NCBI GenBank assembly: GCA_040223615.1
Contig: JAVKFY010000032.1
Coordinates: 1 to 49,066, forward strand
Direction: 5' to 3'
DNA from: JAVKFY01 sp040223615
GTDB lineage: Bacteria; Pseudomonadota; Alphaproteobacteria; GCA-2731375
DNA length: 49,066 bases
The notes beneath the pieces are model-generated. The model was not told the origin of the DNA and made no database searches. It saw nothing but the letters and a program-made list of their open reading frames with translations. Below, piece by piece: positions 48,473 to 49,066 of this stretch; within the stretch, counting starts at the first letter, position 1, and every line of letters starts with the position of its first letter. Position numbers and translations under genes: made by a program.

Positions 48473-49066
48473 CTATGCTTTTTGAACGTGATGACGCGGT
48501 AGAGGTACCAGCCGACGAGCAGGGCGATGACCGCGTTGGAGACCGGGTTGGTCCATGCGCCGATCAGGCGGTACTGATCGCCCAGCCCGTAGCCGACACC
48601 GGCCAGGAAACTGGTCCACGCCAGCGTGCCGAGGCCGGAGTAGAGCAGGAAGCGCCCCACGCTCATGCTGGCGATGCCGGCCGGCACCGAGATCAGCGTA
48701 CGCACCGCCGGCACCAGGCGGCCGAAGAACACCGCCTTGCCGCTGTGGCGGTTGAACCAGCGGCAGGCCTTGTCGACGTCGCGCGGCTGCACCGTCATCC
48801 AGCGCCCGTAGCGGCGCGCCCAGCGCTTCAGCCGCTCGGCGCCCAGCCAGCGCCCGGCGAGATACCACAGCGACGTGCCGGCCAGCGAGCCCAGCGAGCC
48901 GGCGAGGATCGCCAGCAAAAGGTTCATCTCGCCGCGCGCCGCGGCGAATCCGGCGATCGGCATGATCAGTTCAGAGGGGATCGGCGGAAAGATGTTCTCA
49001 ATGAACATCAGAAGGGCTATTCCCGGATAGCCGGCGCTTTCAATGAAAGCGGAGATCGAGTCGAAC
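48469..49066 (-). CDS. DedA-family membrane protein (5' end off window)
   Basis: At least 198 residues are visible, and the frame continues past ATG 49008 to the window edge with FDSISAFIESAGYPGIALLMFIENIFPPIPSELIMP, the usual DedA N-terminus. Four or five TM helices and the conserved stretch FGRLVPAVRTLISVPAGIASM follow. DedA proteins act in membrane-lipid (undecaprenyl-phosphate or phospholipid) flipping and proton-driven homeostasis. It lies to the right of the att site and so belongs to the original chromosome rather than the element. Confidence 0.9.
   Translation of the reverse strand, partial: FDSISAFIESAGYPGIALLMFIENIFPPIPSELIMPIAGFAAARGEMNLLLAILAGSLGSLAGTSLWYLAGRWLGAERLKRWARRYGRWMTVQPRDVDKACRWFNRHSGKAVFFGRLVPAVRTLISVPAGIASMSVGRFLLYSGLGTLAWTSFLAGVGYGLGDQYRLIGAWTNPVSNAVIALLVGWYLYRVITFKKHS

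Noticed and set aside
1..49066. CRISPR arrays, rRNA genes, riboswitches or toxin-antitoxin pairs
   Set aside because: No regularly spaced repeats, rRNA-like sequence or recognisable riboswitch core was found by eye; the longest repeat set is the three 11-bp copies near the integrase.

Overview
This is a GC-rich, densely coding window. It looks like a proteobacterial accessory region, most likely from an Alphaproteobacterium: there is a PAS_5-type protein, an FNR-type operator, and a 3' piece of tRNA-Lys used as an integration site. The taxonomic guess is inference from gene families and base composition only. Stretches near 11.7-14.3 kb and 20.4-21.4 kb are visibly richer in A+T than the rest, so the region looks like a mosaic.

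Left edge (1-1.7 kb): a partial IS3-family insertion sequence with a readable -1 frameshift signal has cut off the 5' end of a carboxymuconolactone decarboxylase/AhpD-like gene. From 19.3 kb down to 1.66 kb almost every gene lies on the minus strand with short gaps or overlaps. In transcription order these are: a copper/heavy-metal module (YHS protein, DUF5676 membrane protein, CopA-type P1B ATPase, SHOCT protein), a CBS-BON protein, a lone Rieske protein, DUF2933, an ICMT-like methyltransferase, a membrane adenylate cyclase overlapping a two-TM K+ channel-like protein, and an APC permease. They are followed by a compact seven-gene operon: beta-CASP RNase, AMP/thymidine phosphorylase, PRPP synthetase-like protein, and an HlyD + double-ABC + two-permease exporter. 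A MerR/CueR-like promoter with a 19-bp spacer lies upstream of a His-rich secreted protein at 19.5-19.8 kb.

Middle (20.5-38 kb): a DMT transporter, a PAS_5 protein, and two divergent units. The minus-strand unit is treT-ppsA-galT-pfkB, tightly coupled (trehalose/NDP-glucose, PEP and hexose-phosphate metabolism). The plus-strand unit is a complete four-subunit NAD(P)-linked [NiFe] hydrogenase of group 3b type (beta, cNMP-binding protein, gamma, delta, alpha), followed by its maturation protease, a zinc-fingerless HypA, and HypF, HypC, HypD and HypE. A perfect TTGAT-N4-ATCAA FNR box lies between the two units, about 41.5 bp upstream of a plausible start site for the hydrogenase operon. Low-oxygen control is therefore likely.

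Right part (38.6-46.6 kb): a broken methyltransferase gene, then an operon of ArsR-rhodanese regulator, SAM methyltransferase and nucleoside phosphorylase. It is divergent from sterol-desaturase-like, TVP38-rhodanese, SHOCT and DsrE genes across a palindromic operator. Next come a membrane AraC-type regulator and a sterol desaturase-DUF2147 fusion. At the right end a tyrosine integrase, three 11-bp repeats and a 3' tRNA-Lys(CTT) fragment mark the edge of an integrated element whose body extends to the left. A DedA gene lies outside it. Much or all of the window may therefore be a genomic island for low-oxygen, redox and metal stress (energy salvage, hydrogen cycling, nucleotide recycling, copper export). 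The left end of the element is not in view.
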